The position numbers and the translations under genes are program-made. Below are positions 54,657 through 63,192 of a stretch of 64,000 bases of DNA, one piece after another; within the stretch, counting starts at the first letter, position 1, and each line of letters opens with the position of its first letter. The notes beneath the pieces were generated by a model. The model did no database searches. It had not been told where the DNA came from and saw only the letters and a program-made list of their open reading frames with translations. This DNA comes from Finegoldia magna ATCC 29328 (GTDB taxonomy: Bacteria > Bacillota > Clostridia > Tissierellales > Peptoniphilaceae): assembly GCF_000010185.1 (NCBI RefSeq), contig NC_010376.1, positions 310,001-374,000 of the forward strand. Direction: 5' to 3'.

Positions 54657-54914
54657 TTATATTTTTCTCATTACAAAATCTTCGAATTTGTTTGAGTCAA
54701 AATTTTTATCAAACTCTTTAATTAAATGATTTTTTATTTTATCTTTTTTTTGATTTACCAAGAGAATCTAGCAATAATTCAAAATTATTTTCGCCTAAAT
54801 AATACATGACCTCATAGTCTCTCAATCAAAAAATTCTACATCATAATCTTCGTACCCAATCTCGGCTGATCCATCAGAATTGAGTCTAAATAGTAATCCA
54901 CTAGTTTTTAACAT
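54657..54914 (-). pseudogene. Frameshifted small protein remnant
   Basis: On the minus strand a protein of about 85 residues can be rebuilt only with two frameshifts. Frame one reads MLKTSGLLFRLNSDG...YDVEFFD, a second reads YEVMYYLGENNFELLLDSL, and a third reads KDKIKNHLIKEFDKN... and ends VMRKI. Each segment looks like real coding sequence. I do not recognise the family. The ATG-side is at 54914 and the stop at 54657. Decay fits an accessory region flanked by repeats. Confidence 0.6.
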
Positions 54915-55149
54915 AACTACTTCTAATTTCTGTAAGTTTATCTATTTAGTTATTATAGCACATTCTTATCTATGTTATTTAAATTATTTTTCCTAGCTAA
55001 ATTTTTAATAATTTAAAACAGTTGATGATATGATATAATATAAACAAATGAAAAAGTTTTTTTAAATATATTTAGGTTAAGAAAGTATAATTTTGGCAAG
55101 TGAAAAAACATTTTGTTTTATAACACGAAATGTAATTTATGGAGGTTAT

Positions 55150-56928
55150 ATGTCAACATCAATAGAAATTAATAAGAAAAGTGTAAAAGAATTTTTAGAT
55201 GCTGGAAAAAAACACAGGTTTGTAATACCTGAGTATCAGAGACCTTATGCATGGGGAGAAGAAGAGGTTCAAACCTTATTTGATGATCTAGTTGAATATA
55301 CTCAAGAGAGAATTGATTCTCCATATTTTCTTGGAACAATTGTGTCTTATACGAATGATGAAAAGGAACAAGAAATAATTGACGGTCAACAAAGAATTAC
55401 GACTCTATGTTTGTTACTAAGAGCTATATATACAAAAATTGAAAAAATGGATGATACTAAGGAGAGAAAAAATTTCATCAGCCAGATTGAGCCAGCTTTA
55501 TGGGAAACTGATGAATTAAGTGGCGAAGCAGACAAAAGTAAGACTTTATTAGAGTCTAGAGTTTTTGAATCAGAGTATAACGGGATATTACATAATTTAC
55601 TAAGAACTGGAGTTGCAGATAAAAATGCTAGGGATAATTACTCGAAAAATTATTTATTATGTCAAAATCTTATAGATGAGTATGCTAAAGATGAGCCTTT
55701 AACTTTCTATCATATGATAAATAATATTCTAAATAAAGCAATTGTTCTTCCTATCAAAGCCGATAGTCAAGATACTGCTCTTACAATCTTTTCAACACTT
55801 AATGATAGAGGATTACCTTTATCGGATGCAGACATTTTTAAGGCAAAAATCTATAATAACATTAAAGAGCCTGAAGCTAGAGATATTTTCATTCAAAAGT
55901 GGCAAGAAGTTAGTGCTGGTGCGGAATATGCTGACGAAAGTATTCAAAAATTATTTTATTATTACATGTTTTATCTGCGTGCAAAAGGTAACGATAGGAA
56001 GACAACAACCCCAGGCCTCAGAAAATATTATTCAAGTAATAATTTCTTAAGGCTATATGATTCAGAATTAATGGATGATTTAAGTGCGATATTAAATTTT
56101 TGGTCAGTAGTTAATAATAAAGAAGAAATAGAGGGTGAAAATTGGTCTTGCAATTTTGAAATTTTAAAAGTATTAGATATTCTTACGTCTTATCCTAATG
56201 AATTTTGGAAATATCCTGTAATTACTTATTACCTACGCTATAAAGATTCAGATAGCTTTGAAGATAAATTTCTTTTATTCCTAAGAAAATTATTTGTCAA
56301 TTTATGTAGTAGATATATTGTCACTCCAACAGTTAATGCAGTTAAGCAAAATATTTTGAATTTAAATTCAGAAATTATTAATAGTGATGAACCTAAATTT
56401 GAATTTAAAGCAGTTGACCAAAATATTATTACAGAAGAATTAAAGAATCCTCATAGAAACGTAGTTAGGATGTTATTAAAATTATTAGCTTATGATGAAG
56501 ACTCACAAGATGAACTTTTACCAGAAAAATGGGAAATCGAGCACATTTTGCCTAGAAAATGGCAGGACTCTTATTTTCCAAATTCATCAGAAGAAGAGGT
56601 AAATGAGATTATTGAACATCTTGGAAATAAAATACCTTTTGAAAAAAGGCTAAATATAGTTGCTAGTAATGGATATTTTGAAAAGAAAAAAGCTCTGTAC
56701 AAAAAATCCAAAATAGTTATGGTTCAAGAATTTTCACAAATTCATTCAAATGACTGGAAGCTAGATCAAATAAGGGAAAGAGATATCAGAGTTTCTGATA
56801 GAATTATGGAAATATTTGATTCCTGGACTTTAGATATAAATAATGAAAATGAAACAAAACTAACGGAAGAGGATATGAAGGCGATTGAACGAGTGAAATC
56901 TAGAGGTTTAGAGGGCTATTTTAAATAA
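55150..56928 (+). CDS. DUF262/DUF1524 (GmrSD-type) protein
   Basis: 592 residues. The N-terminal DUF262 domain carries FVIPEYQRPYAWGEEEVQTLFDDL and the DGQQRITTLCLLLRAIY motif (ParB-like nucleotidase site). The C-terminal DUF1524 has an HNH-like site EIEHILPRKWQDSYFP followed by the family's N..F..K tail (NIVASNGYFEKKKALYKKSKI). This combination is the GmrS-GmrD type IV restriction architecture in a single chain; related proteins act in phage defence. I place the start at ATG 55150 (GGAGG at 55141) rather than the TTG at 55093. It lies between direct repeats. Defence function is inferred. Confidence 0.88.
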   Translation: MSTSIEINKKSVKEFLDAGKKHRFVIPEYQRPYAWGEEEVQTLFDDLVEYTQERIDSPYFLGTIVSYTNDEKEQEIIDGQQRITTLCLLLRAIYTKIEKMDDTKERKNFISQIEPALWETDELSGEADKSKTLLESRVFESEYNGILHNLLRTGVADKNARDNYSKNYLLCQNLIDEYAKDEPLTFYHMINNILNKAIVLPIKADSQDTALTIFSTLNDRGLPLSDADIFKAKIYNNIKEPEARDIFIQKWQEVSAGAEYADESIQKLFYYYMFYLRAKGNDRKTTTPGLRKYYSSNNFLRLYDSELMDDLSAILNFWSVVNNKEEIEGENWSCNFEILKVLDILTSYPNEFWKYPVITYYLRYKDSDSFEDKFLLFLRKLFVNLCSRYIVTPTVNAVKQNILNLNSEIINSDEPKFEFKAVDQNIITEELKNPHRNVVRMLLKLLAYDEDSQDELLPEKWEIEHILPRKWQDSYFPNSSEEEVNEIIEHLGNKIPFEKRLNIVASNGYFEKKKALYKKSKIVMVQEFSQIHSNDWKLDQIRERDIRVSDRIMEIFDSWTLDINNENETKLTEEDMKAIERVKSRGLEGYFK

Positions 56929-56977
56929 TTTGTTTAAGGGTTTATGACCGAGACACTAAGAGAGTTAAAAATTTATA

Positions 56978-57163
56978 ATGAAAGAATTAGATGTTGTAAG
57001 ATTGAAAGAGGATTACAAAGAAATAAGTAAGGGAACAGAAGGAACAATTGTTTTACTTTATGATGAAAAGAATTGTGAAGTTGAATTTTTTGATAAAGAT
57101 GGAGATACCATAGATGTAGTCATGACTCCTTTTAATAAATTAGAACTTATAGAGTCATTCTAA
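56978..57163 (+). CDS. DUF4926-family small protein
   Basis: 61 residues: MKELDVVRLKEDYKEISKGTEGTIV, then CEVEFFDKDGDTIDVVMTPFNKLEL. This SH3-like beta-rich fold matches DUF4926, often found next to toxin or restriction genes, function unknown. It lies 49 nt after the DUF262 gene, within the repeat-flanked segment. No strong ribosome binding site is visible; the AGAG just upstream is weak. Confidence 0.7.
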   Translation: MKELDVVRLKEDYKEISKGTEGTIVLLYDEKNCEVEFFDKDGDTIDVVMTPFNKLELIESF

Positions 57164-57182
57164 TATAATTTAAACTTTTGTA

Positions 57183-57224
57183 AATAGAGCTTGTAAAAAA
57201 TGAATCATACAAGCTCTATTCTTA
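57183..57224 (+). terminator. Terminator-like hairpin after the DUF4926 gene
   Basis: AATAGAGCTTGTA (57183-57195) pairs perfectly with TACAAGCTCTATT (57208-57220), 13 bp, but the tail (CTTATATT) is weak in T. Confidence 0.65.
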
Positions 57225-57881
57225 TATTCATTTGAAAAAATTAAATTTGTTAAACACCATGTCTTTTATCGTTAAGTTACAAAGGATAGGTTAAATTCAT
57301 CAAAAGGACTATGTAAATATAGTTTTTCAATAAATACGTCATATTATGATGCTGCTCAAGATTTATATTTCTGAAATTACATTTAATTCCGGTACTGGGA
57401 CTGGGACGGGACTAAAAATTTGAAAACGTCCTATAATTAGGTGGATTTAGTGGCATTAGAAAAAATAAAATCCTATATCTTTAACGGTTTGGGATATATC
57501 GTACATTTGGAAAAGAAGAATGGGAATAAATTTGCGATCTAAATAGCGTATTAAACTTGATTTGTCGCCTCACAACCTCGACGTACTAATTGTACGACTC
57601 GGCTGCGAGGCTCCTCATCGGCGTCTAATCCATCCATTTATTTCCGCAAATTGTTGTAGCGTTCTAAATGGCGAACTAGGATTGTTTCGAATAAACCTCA
57701 TTGCTGCGTACTTAAGTAGCTTCTTTTATAGATTGATTGAAGATAGATTGGGGAAATAAGCAAGAAAATCACCAAGGATTTTCAATTACAAAAAGATTAA
57801 TATACTATTTTATATTGGATAAATACCAAGTATATGATAATATAGTTTCATAATTACAATATTTAAACAGGAGGATTGAGT
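57225..57881. other. Remnant-rich gap with the right repeat copy
   Basis: No complete gene. It holds a short GGGACT-rich stretch near 57390-57410, a decayed coding tail that ends GKEEWE* with a guaA-like end (57486-57532), and the right repeat copy (57518-57652). A fragment of ORF after the repeat (to about 57760) is not supported as a gene. Confidence 0.5.
57518..57652. repeat. Direct repeat, right copy
   Basis: 135 bp matching 54372-54506: GAATGGGAATAAATTT at 57518-57533, 13 nt of weak match, then 106 nt at 57547-57652 with 103 identities. In the same phase as guaA the sequence reads EEWE-stop where guaA reads IEWE-stop. The two copies start 3146 bp apart. Confidence 0.9.
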
Positions 57882-59171
57882 ATGTTATCCAAAATTAAAT
57901 TGTGGTTTTTTAATCATAAGAATTTTTTAAGGATGTCAAGATTTTTAATTTTAACAGTGTCGCTTCTTTTAGTTACCTGGATTTTTGATCATCAATATAT
58001 TTCATTTAAATCTTATATTCCCAAACAACTATTGTTATCGGTTGAAGTTTCGGTAGATTTTCTTTCTAATATATCTGGAATATTTTTAACTATAAGTACT
58101 TTTTGTTTTACAATTATTGTCACTGTACTTAATAAATATAGCAGTAGCATATCACCTAGGTTGCTTCAGAGTTTTATAGATAGGACCGGAGTTCTTGGTT
58201 TATATGGTATATTTGTCAGTGGTTTTTTCTATTCAGTAATCAGTATCCTATTATTGCAAGATATTGCTCCAGACCAACATGTTGTAGCTGGAAGTCTTGG
58301 AATTGCTTATTCCATAATTGCGATGCTAAGTTTTATCGCTTTCTCAAGACAGGTTCTTGATAATCTAAAAGTATCAAATATTATAGAAAATATTTTTAAT
58401 GATTGCGAGAAACTTATTGATAAAGAGGTAGAACTAAGAGAAAAAGCTAAGCATTATGAAGAAAGCGACGAATCTACAAAGTTATCAATTGTAGCTGAGA
58501 GTTCAGGTTATTTATTTGAAATAAAAGCAGATGAGATTTTTAAAGATCTTAATGGCATAAAAGCAGAACTTGTTATAAACAAGAGAATTGGTGAATACAC
58601 AACCAAAGGAGAAAGCGTAGGGGAATTAAATATATTCCAATGCGAGTTAGATGATAATGATAAAAAAGAATTAATAGAAAAATTAAGTCCATTGTTTCTA
58701 ATAAATGCTTACAATAATAGAGAAGAAGATTATCACCGTGGAATTGTGAACTTAACCGAAATCGCGAATATGGCCCTAAGCCCTGGCACAAATGATCCAA
58801 ATACTGCAATAATGTGTATAAATAAAATGTCATCATTGCTAGGTAAACTATTATCTGCAGGCAATCATTTTATAATCATGAAAGAGGACGAAGATGTAAA
58901 AATAATTTATCAAAGTTATTCTGTGGAGGATGAACTATATCTTGGTTTCAGCCAGATAATTTCCTATTCAGCAGGTGATCCATTGGTTACCAAAGAGATT
59001 TTACAAGGAATTTTTATCATATACACAATGGCAGATATAAGTGCTAAAAAAAGCATAAAAAAATTTTTTGATGATAGCTATGAAATTTTAATAGAAAATT
59101 TTACTCACGAAATTCATTTGGATAGTTTTAAAAGAATAAAAAACAACATGGAAGAGCATGTAAGCCTATAG
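57882..59171 (+). CDS. DUF2254 membrane protein
   Basis: 429 residues. Four membrane helices lie in the N-terminal third (about 19-40, 62-85, 104-126, 136-155), followed by a large soluble domain with GIVNLTEIANMALSPGTNDPNTAIMCINKM, the conserved SPGTNDP segment of DUF2254. Function is unknown for the family. AGGAGG at 57869-57874 fits ATG 57882, not the TTG 6 nt upstream. It lies outside the direct repeats but in the same accessory stretch. Confidence 0.85.
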   Translation: MLSKIKLWFFNHKNFLRMSRFLILTVSLLLVTWIFDHQYISFKSYIPKQLLLSVEVSVDFLSNISGIFLTISTFCFTIIVTVLNKYSSSISPRLLQSFIDRTGVLGLYGIFVSGFFYSVISILLLQDIAPDQHVVAGSLGIAYSIIAMLSFIAFSRQVLDNLKVSNIIENIFNDCEKLIDKEVELREKAKHYEESDESTKLSIVAESSGYLFEIKADEIFKDLNGIKAELVINKRIGEYTTKGESVGELNIFQCELDDNDKKELIEKLSPLFLINAYNNREEDYHRGIVNLTEIANMALSPGTNDPNTAIMCINKMSSLLGKLLSAGNHFIIMKEDEDVKIIYQSYSVEDELYLGFSQIISYSAGDPLVTKEILQGIFIIYTMADISAKKSIKKFFDDSYEILIENFTHEIHLDSFKRIKNNMEEHVSL

Positions 59172-59220
59172 GAAAATACATCTGAATCCATTTAATTTTA
59201 AATGCGTTCAAGAATAAATT

Positions 59221-59263
59221 AAAAAAGTGGTCAATTAGTATACTATTAGTTGACCACTTTTCG
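59221..59263 (+). terminator. Long hairpin terminator after DUF2254
   Basis: AAAAGTGGTCAA (59223-59234) pairs with TTGACCACTTTT (59250-59261) and continues with six more pairs, including two G-U, to a 3-nt loop; only four T at the base. Confidence 0.75.
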
Positions 59264-59525
59264 ATAATAACTCTGGATCAATTTTCGGTCGACATTTACA
59301 TGATTAAATATTTACGTTCAGCCTAATGCATTTAATATAAGCAAAAAATAAATATCTTTATATAAACGCGAAAAATTACTATTGAAAGACAATGATTCTG
59401 AACTTGTGTCAATATTAAAGAAAAATGAGACAATGTTTTAAAAAAAATAGAATATAGTATTTTGATTGGTTTGGGATACATTGGAAATTTGAAAAAGAAG
59501 AGTGAGAGTAATCAAGAACAACATC
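59264..59525. other. Gap with a third degenerate repeat remnant
   Basis: No gene supported. At 59468-59514 GGTTTGGGATA... resembles 57486-57532 at roughly three quarters identity, a degenerate third copy of the tail motif. Confidence 0.45.
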
Positions 59526-59560
59526 ACAAGACTCTAGCAAAACTAGGGTCTTGTTTTTTT
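59526..59560 (+). terminator. Intrinsic terminator upstream of lysC
   Basis: ACAAGACTCTAG pairs with CTAGGGTCTTGT (12 bp, one G-U) around CAAAA, followed by TTTTTTT. Confidence 0.9.
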
Positions 59561-59576
59561 ACTCTAGTTTATAAAT

Positions 59577-59605
59577 TTGACAATATTACGATTTAATTAT
59601 ATAAT
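59577..59605 (+). promoter_or_regulatory. Consensus promoter of lysC-asd-hom-thrC
   Basis: TTGACA at 59577-59582, a 17-nt spacer and TATAAT at 59600-59605. The roughly 110-nt leader has a small GAGAA/TTCTC hairpin (59661-59674); I see no T-box or lysine riboswitch. Confidence 0.75.
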
Positions 59606-59723
59606 TTTAAAAATTACTTATATAATTTTTGGGTTATTTACTTTGTTCTGATAAATTTACGAGAAAAAATTCTCACGTAGATATACAATTATTATTTAAT
59701 AGATCTAACAAGAAGGGGAAATC

Positions 59724-61034
59724 ATGAAAGTTGTAAAATTTGGTGGCAGTTCACTGGCTGATGCTAATCAATTGAAAAAAGTTAAGGATATTATCATGAA
59801 TGATGATGCACGCAAGTTCATCGTTGTTTCTGCGCCTGGAAAAGGCGTGAATAATAAGCACAAGGTGACAGATTTATTGGCGATGTGTCACGAATTGAGT
59901 GCGCATGATTTGAATTTTAATGAGGTTTTCGAGATCATTGAGAATATTTACAAAAATATTGTCGATGATCTTGTTTTGAATATTGACATTGATAAAATTC
60001 TTTCTGATGTAAAAAAAGAAATTACAAATGGCGCAAGTTATGATTTTGTTGTGAGTCGTGGTGAGTTTATGAGTGCAAAAGTGCTTGCGGCGTATTTGGA
60101 TTATGATTTCGTGGATGCGAAGGATTTGATTGTATTCGATGATGGCGAGTTGGATATTGTAAAATCACATGAAAATATCAAAAATATTTTGACGAAACAC
60201 GACAGAGCTGTGGTGCCGGGATTTTACGGCGTTGACGAATATAATAATGTACACACTTTTTCTCGCGGGGGTTCTGATGTTACAGGATCAGTCATTGCGG
60301 CGAGCTTGGACTGTGAGATGTATGAAAATTTCACTGACGTGTCAGGATTTTTGGTTGCAGATCCAAGAATTGTTAAAAATCCTAAACCGATGGGGACAAT
60401 TACGTATCATGAACTTCGTGAGCTTTCATATATGGGTGCAAAAGTTTTGCACGAAGAGGCGATATTTCCACTTAGAGACAAGAACATTCCTATAAATATC
60501 AAAAATACAAATGCTCCAGATGAAGCAGGAACGTTGATTTTGTCGAAGTGCGATGTGAAAAACAAAAATATTGTGACTGGAATTTCTGGAAAGAAAGATT
60601 TCACTGTTATAAATCTTGAAAAAGTGAATATGAATACGGAGAAGGATTTTTTCAGAAAATTGACGACGGTTTTTGAATCCAACGATATTTTGATTGAACA
60701 CATGCCATCGAGTATTGATTCTGTTTCTGTTTTGGTTTCTGATTCATCCATCACACCGAAATTAAATAAGGTTCTTGAGGAATTGAAAATTTATTTGGAT
60801 GTAGATAAGATTTCTTGGGAAAGAGATATCTCGCTAATCGCAGTGGTTGGTCGAGGTATGATTAATGAAAAAGGAGTATCGTCGAGTACTTTTACAGCTC
60901 TTGCAAAAGAAGGCGTAAATATCAAGATGATCAGCCAAGGTTCCAGCGAAATCAATATTATTATTGGCGTTGAAACAAAAGATTTTGAAAAGGCAATTCG
61001 TTCTATATATAAAGAATTTTACAAGGAGGACTAA
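59724..61034 (+). CDS. lysC: Aspartate kinase
   Basis: Phosphorylates aspartate, the first step to threonine, methionine and lysine. 436 residues: KFGGSSLAD at the N terminus, the VVPGFYGVDEYNNVHTFSRGGSDVTGS nucleotide region and MGAKVLHEEAIFPLRDKNIPINIKNT, then two C-terminal ACT-type regulatory modules (about 290-436; AVVGRGMINEKGVSSSTFTAL, SEINIIIGVE). It heads lysC-asd-hom-thrC, so flux goes mainly to threonine. An AGAAGGGG ribosome binding site precedes the ATG. lysC could equally be called thrA or dapG by context; feedback specificity is not readable. Confidence 0.94.
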   Translation: MKVVKFGGSSLADANQLKKVKDIIMNDDARKFIVVSAPGKGVNNKHKVTDLLAMCHELSAHDLNFNEVFEIIENIYKNIVDDLVLNIDIDKILSDVKKEITNGASYDFVVSRGEFMSAKVLAAYLDYDFVDAKDLIVFDDGELDIVKSHENIKNILTKHDRAVVPGFYGVDEYNNVHTFSRGGSDVTGSVIAASLDCEMYENFTDVSGFLVADPRIVKNPKPMGTITYHELRELSYMGAKVLHEEAIFPLRDKNIPINIKNTNAPDEAGTLILSKCDVKNKNIVTGISGKKDFTVINLEKVNMNTEKDFFRKLTTVFESNDILIEHMPSSIDSVSVLVSDSSITPKLNKVLEELKIYLDVDKISWERDISLIAVVGRGMINEKGVSSSTFTALAKEGVNIKMISQGSSEINIIIGVETKDFEKAIRSIYKEFYKED

Positions 61035-62009
61035 ATGAAGGTTAATGTAGCGGTTGTAGGTGCAACTGGACTTGTTGGAAGTATGATGTTAAAAGTTTTG
61101 AGTGAGAAAAATTTTCCAATCGATAAATTATACTTATTCAGTTCGAAAAAATCAGCTGGATCTGAAGTTGAATACTGTGGCAAAAAATACACTGTCGAAG
61201 AATTAAACGAAAATTCGTTTGAAGGTAAGGATATTAAAATTGCGCTATTTTCAGCAGGAGGATCTGTAAGTGAAAAATACGCACCAATCGCAGCAAAAGC
61301 AGGTGTCACAGTTATTGACAACAGCTCACATTTCAGAATGAATCCAGATGTTCCATTGGTAGTTCCAGAAATAAATCCGGAAGATATTAAAACGAATAAG
61401 GGAATAATTGCAAATCCTAACTGTTCTACAATTCAATCAGTTCTTCCATTAAAACCAATTCACGATAAGTACAAGATCAAAAGAGTGATTTATTCGACTT
61501 ATCAATCAGTATCAGGATCTGGTGTGAAGGGGATTTCTGATTTGGAGGAAGGAACACAACTTGCATACAAATATCCAATCAGAAACAATTGTATTCCACA
61601 AATCGATGTTTTCATGGACAACGGATATACGAAGGAAGAAATGAAAATGATTGATGAAACTAAGAAAATTCTTCACGATGATATCCGCGTGACTGCTACG
61701 ACCGTTCGAGTTCCTGTAAAAACTTCGCACAGCGTTTCAATTAACGTTGAAACTGAAAAACCATTCGAAATTGAAGATGTGAAGAAAATTATCGCAGATT
61801 ATCCAGGAATGGATCTTCAAGATGATATCGAAAATGAAATCTATCCAATGGCTATCACATCAGCTGGTAAAAACGAGGTTTTTGTTGGAAGAATCAGACG
61901 CGATTTTACTGTGGATAACGGGCTTAATTTATGGTGTTGTGCTGATAATATCAGAAAAGGTGCTGCAACAAATGCCGTACAAATCGCACTAAAAGTTTTG
62001 GAGGGTTAA
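61035..62009 (+). CDS. asd: Aspartate-semialdehyde dehydrogenase
   Basis: NADPH-dependent reduction of aspartyl phosphate. 324 residues: AVVGATGLVGSMMLKVL, the catalytic Cys130 in IIANPNCSTIQ, SGSGVKGISDLEEG, VRVPVKTSHSVSINVE with the active-site His, and the C-terminal NLWCCADNIRKGAATNAVQIA. The gene starts with the last base of the lysC stop (TAAATG overlap region) and is followed by hom after 1 nt. Confidence 0.95.
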   Translation: MKVNVAVVGATGLVGSMMLKVLSEKNFPIDKLYLFSSKKSAGSEVEYCGKKYTVEELNENSFEGKDIKIALFSAGGSVSEKYAPIAAKAGVTVIDNSSHFRMNPDVPLVVPEINPEDIKTNKGIIANPNCSTIQSVLPLKPIHDKYKIKRVIYSTYQSVSGSGVKGISDLEEGTQLAYKYPIRNNCIPQIDVFMDNGYTKEEMKMIDETKKILHDDIRVTATTVRVPVKTSHSVSINVETEKPFEIEDVKKIIADYPGMDLQDDIENEIYPMAITSAGKNEVFVGRIRRDFTVDNGLNLWCCADNIRKGAATNAVQIALKVLEG

Positions 62010-62010
62010 T

Positions 62011-63192
62011 GTGAAAATCGCAATAATGGGGTTTGGAACTGTAGGATGCGGTGTAGAAGAAATTCTATACAAAAAAAGAAAATCCCTAATAAAAAATAAC
62101 TTCGACATACAAATAGACAAAATTTTGATAAAAAATACAGATAAACAAAGATTTCCACACCAAAAAGACCTCGTATTTACTGATGATTTTGATGAGGTTT
62201 TAAATTCTGATGTGGACACAGTCATTGATGTTACATCGAGCCTTGAAGAAACTCACGAAAGAATTGTGGCGTTGATGAATGCTGGTAAAAATATAGTGAC
62301 GGCAAACAAGGCTGTTGTTTCCAAATATTTTGAAGAGTTAAATGAGCTTGCTGTGAAAAACGATGTGTATTTTTCATACGAAGCTTCAGTTGCTGGTGCA
62401 ATTCCTGTAATTCATCCTATCATGGAAGAAATATTTTTCAGCGACATGAATAAAATATATGGGATTTTGAATGGAACTTCCAATTATATTTTGTCCAAAA
62501 TGGAAACTGAAGGATTATCTTACGATGAAGTTTTGAAAAAAGCACAAGATTTGGGATACGCTGAGGCTGATCCAACTGCGGATGTCGGTGGATTGGATGC
62601 TATGAGAAAAATCAGAATCGTCTCCTCGCTTATTTATAATTCTAAGATAAATGAAGAAGATATTTTTACATTTGGAATTTCAAATGTGACAAAAACTGAT
62701 TTTGAATTTGCAAAAAACTTGGGATATTCCATCAGACTTCTCGCAAAATGCGCATTAGAAGCTAATAATATAAATATTTCGGTGATTCCTACATTTGTAG
62801 CTGATGATTTCTTTGCGAAAACATTCGAAGGAACAAATGCAATCAAAGTGTGGGGAGAAAACTTCAATTCATACGAATTTAAAGGACCAGGAGCGGGCAA
62901 ACTTGAAACAGCCGATGCGATTATGAGAGATCTATTGAGAATTCTTGCAAAAAGAGAAATAAAAACTTTCTACGATGCGACAAATTCATTTGAAGTTGAA
63001 AATAATATTAAACACAAATTCTACATCAGAACAACTGAAGTTACAGATGGTTTGAAAAATATAATAGATAGGGAAAAAACATCAGGTGAAAATCATATGA
63101 TAGTTACGAAAAAAGTTAGCTTGGATGAATTGACATCAGCAATCGAAAAATTTGACCAAGTATTCATATCGGAAATTGAGGAAGAAAAATGA
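62011..63192 (+). CDS. hom: Homoserine dehydrogenase
   Basis: Reduces aspartate semialdehyde to homoserine. 393 residues: IMGFGTVGCGVEEI nucleotide fold, VTANKAVVSKYFEEL, SYEASVAGAIPVIHPI, LNGTSNYILSKMETEGLSYDEVLKKAQDLGYAEADPTADVGGLDAMRKI (the catalytic Lys/Asp block), and a short C-terminal ACT-like part (about 330-393). GTG 62011 is the start. It overlaps thrC by 4 nt. Confidence 0.95.
   Translation: MKIAIMGFGTVGCGVEEILYKKRKSLIKNNFDIQIDKILIKNTDKQRFPHQKDLVFTDDFDEVLNSDVDTVIDVTSSLEETHERIVALMNAGKNIVTANKAVVSKYFEELNELAVKNDVYFSYEASVAGAIPVIHPIMEEIFFSDMNKIYGILNGTSNYILSKMETEGLSYDEVLKKAQDLGYAEADPTADVGGLDAMRKIRIVSSLIYNSKINEEDIFTFGISNVTKTDFEFAKNLGYSIRLLAKCALEANNINISVIPTFVADDFFAKTFEGTNAIKVWGENFNSYEFKGPGAGKLETADAIMRDLLRILAKREIKTFYDATNSFEVENNIKHKFYIRTTEVTDGLKNIIDREKTSGENHMIVTKKVSLDELTSAIEKFDQVFISEIEEEK

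Noticed and set aside
57562-57759. 65-residue ORF starting inside the right repeat
   Set aside because: Its first third lies in the repeat hairpin, which is also present after guaA without an ORF of that kind, and it has no ribosome binding site. Not counted as a gene.
59606-59723. T-box or lysine riboswitch in the lysC leader
   Set aside because: The leader is only about 110 nt, without the T-box NCC/antiterminator arrangement or lysine aptamer length; only a small hairpin is seen.
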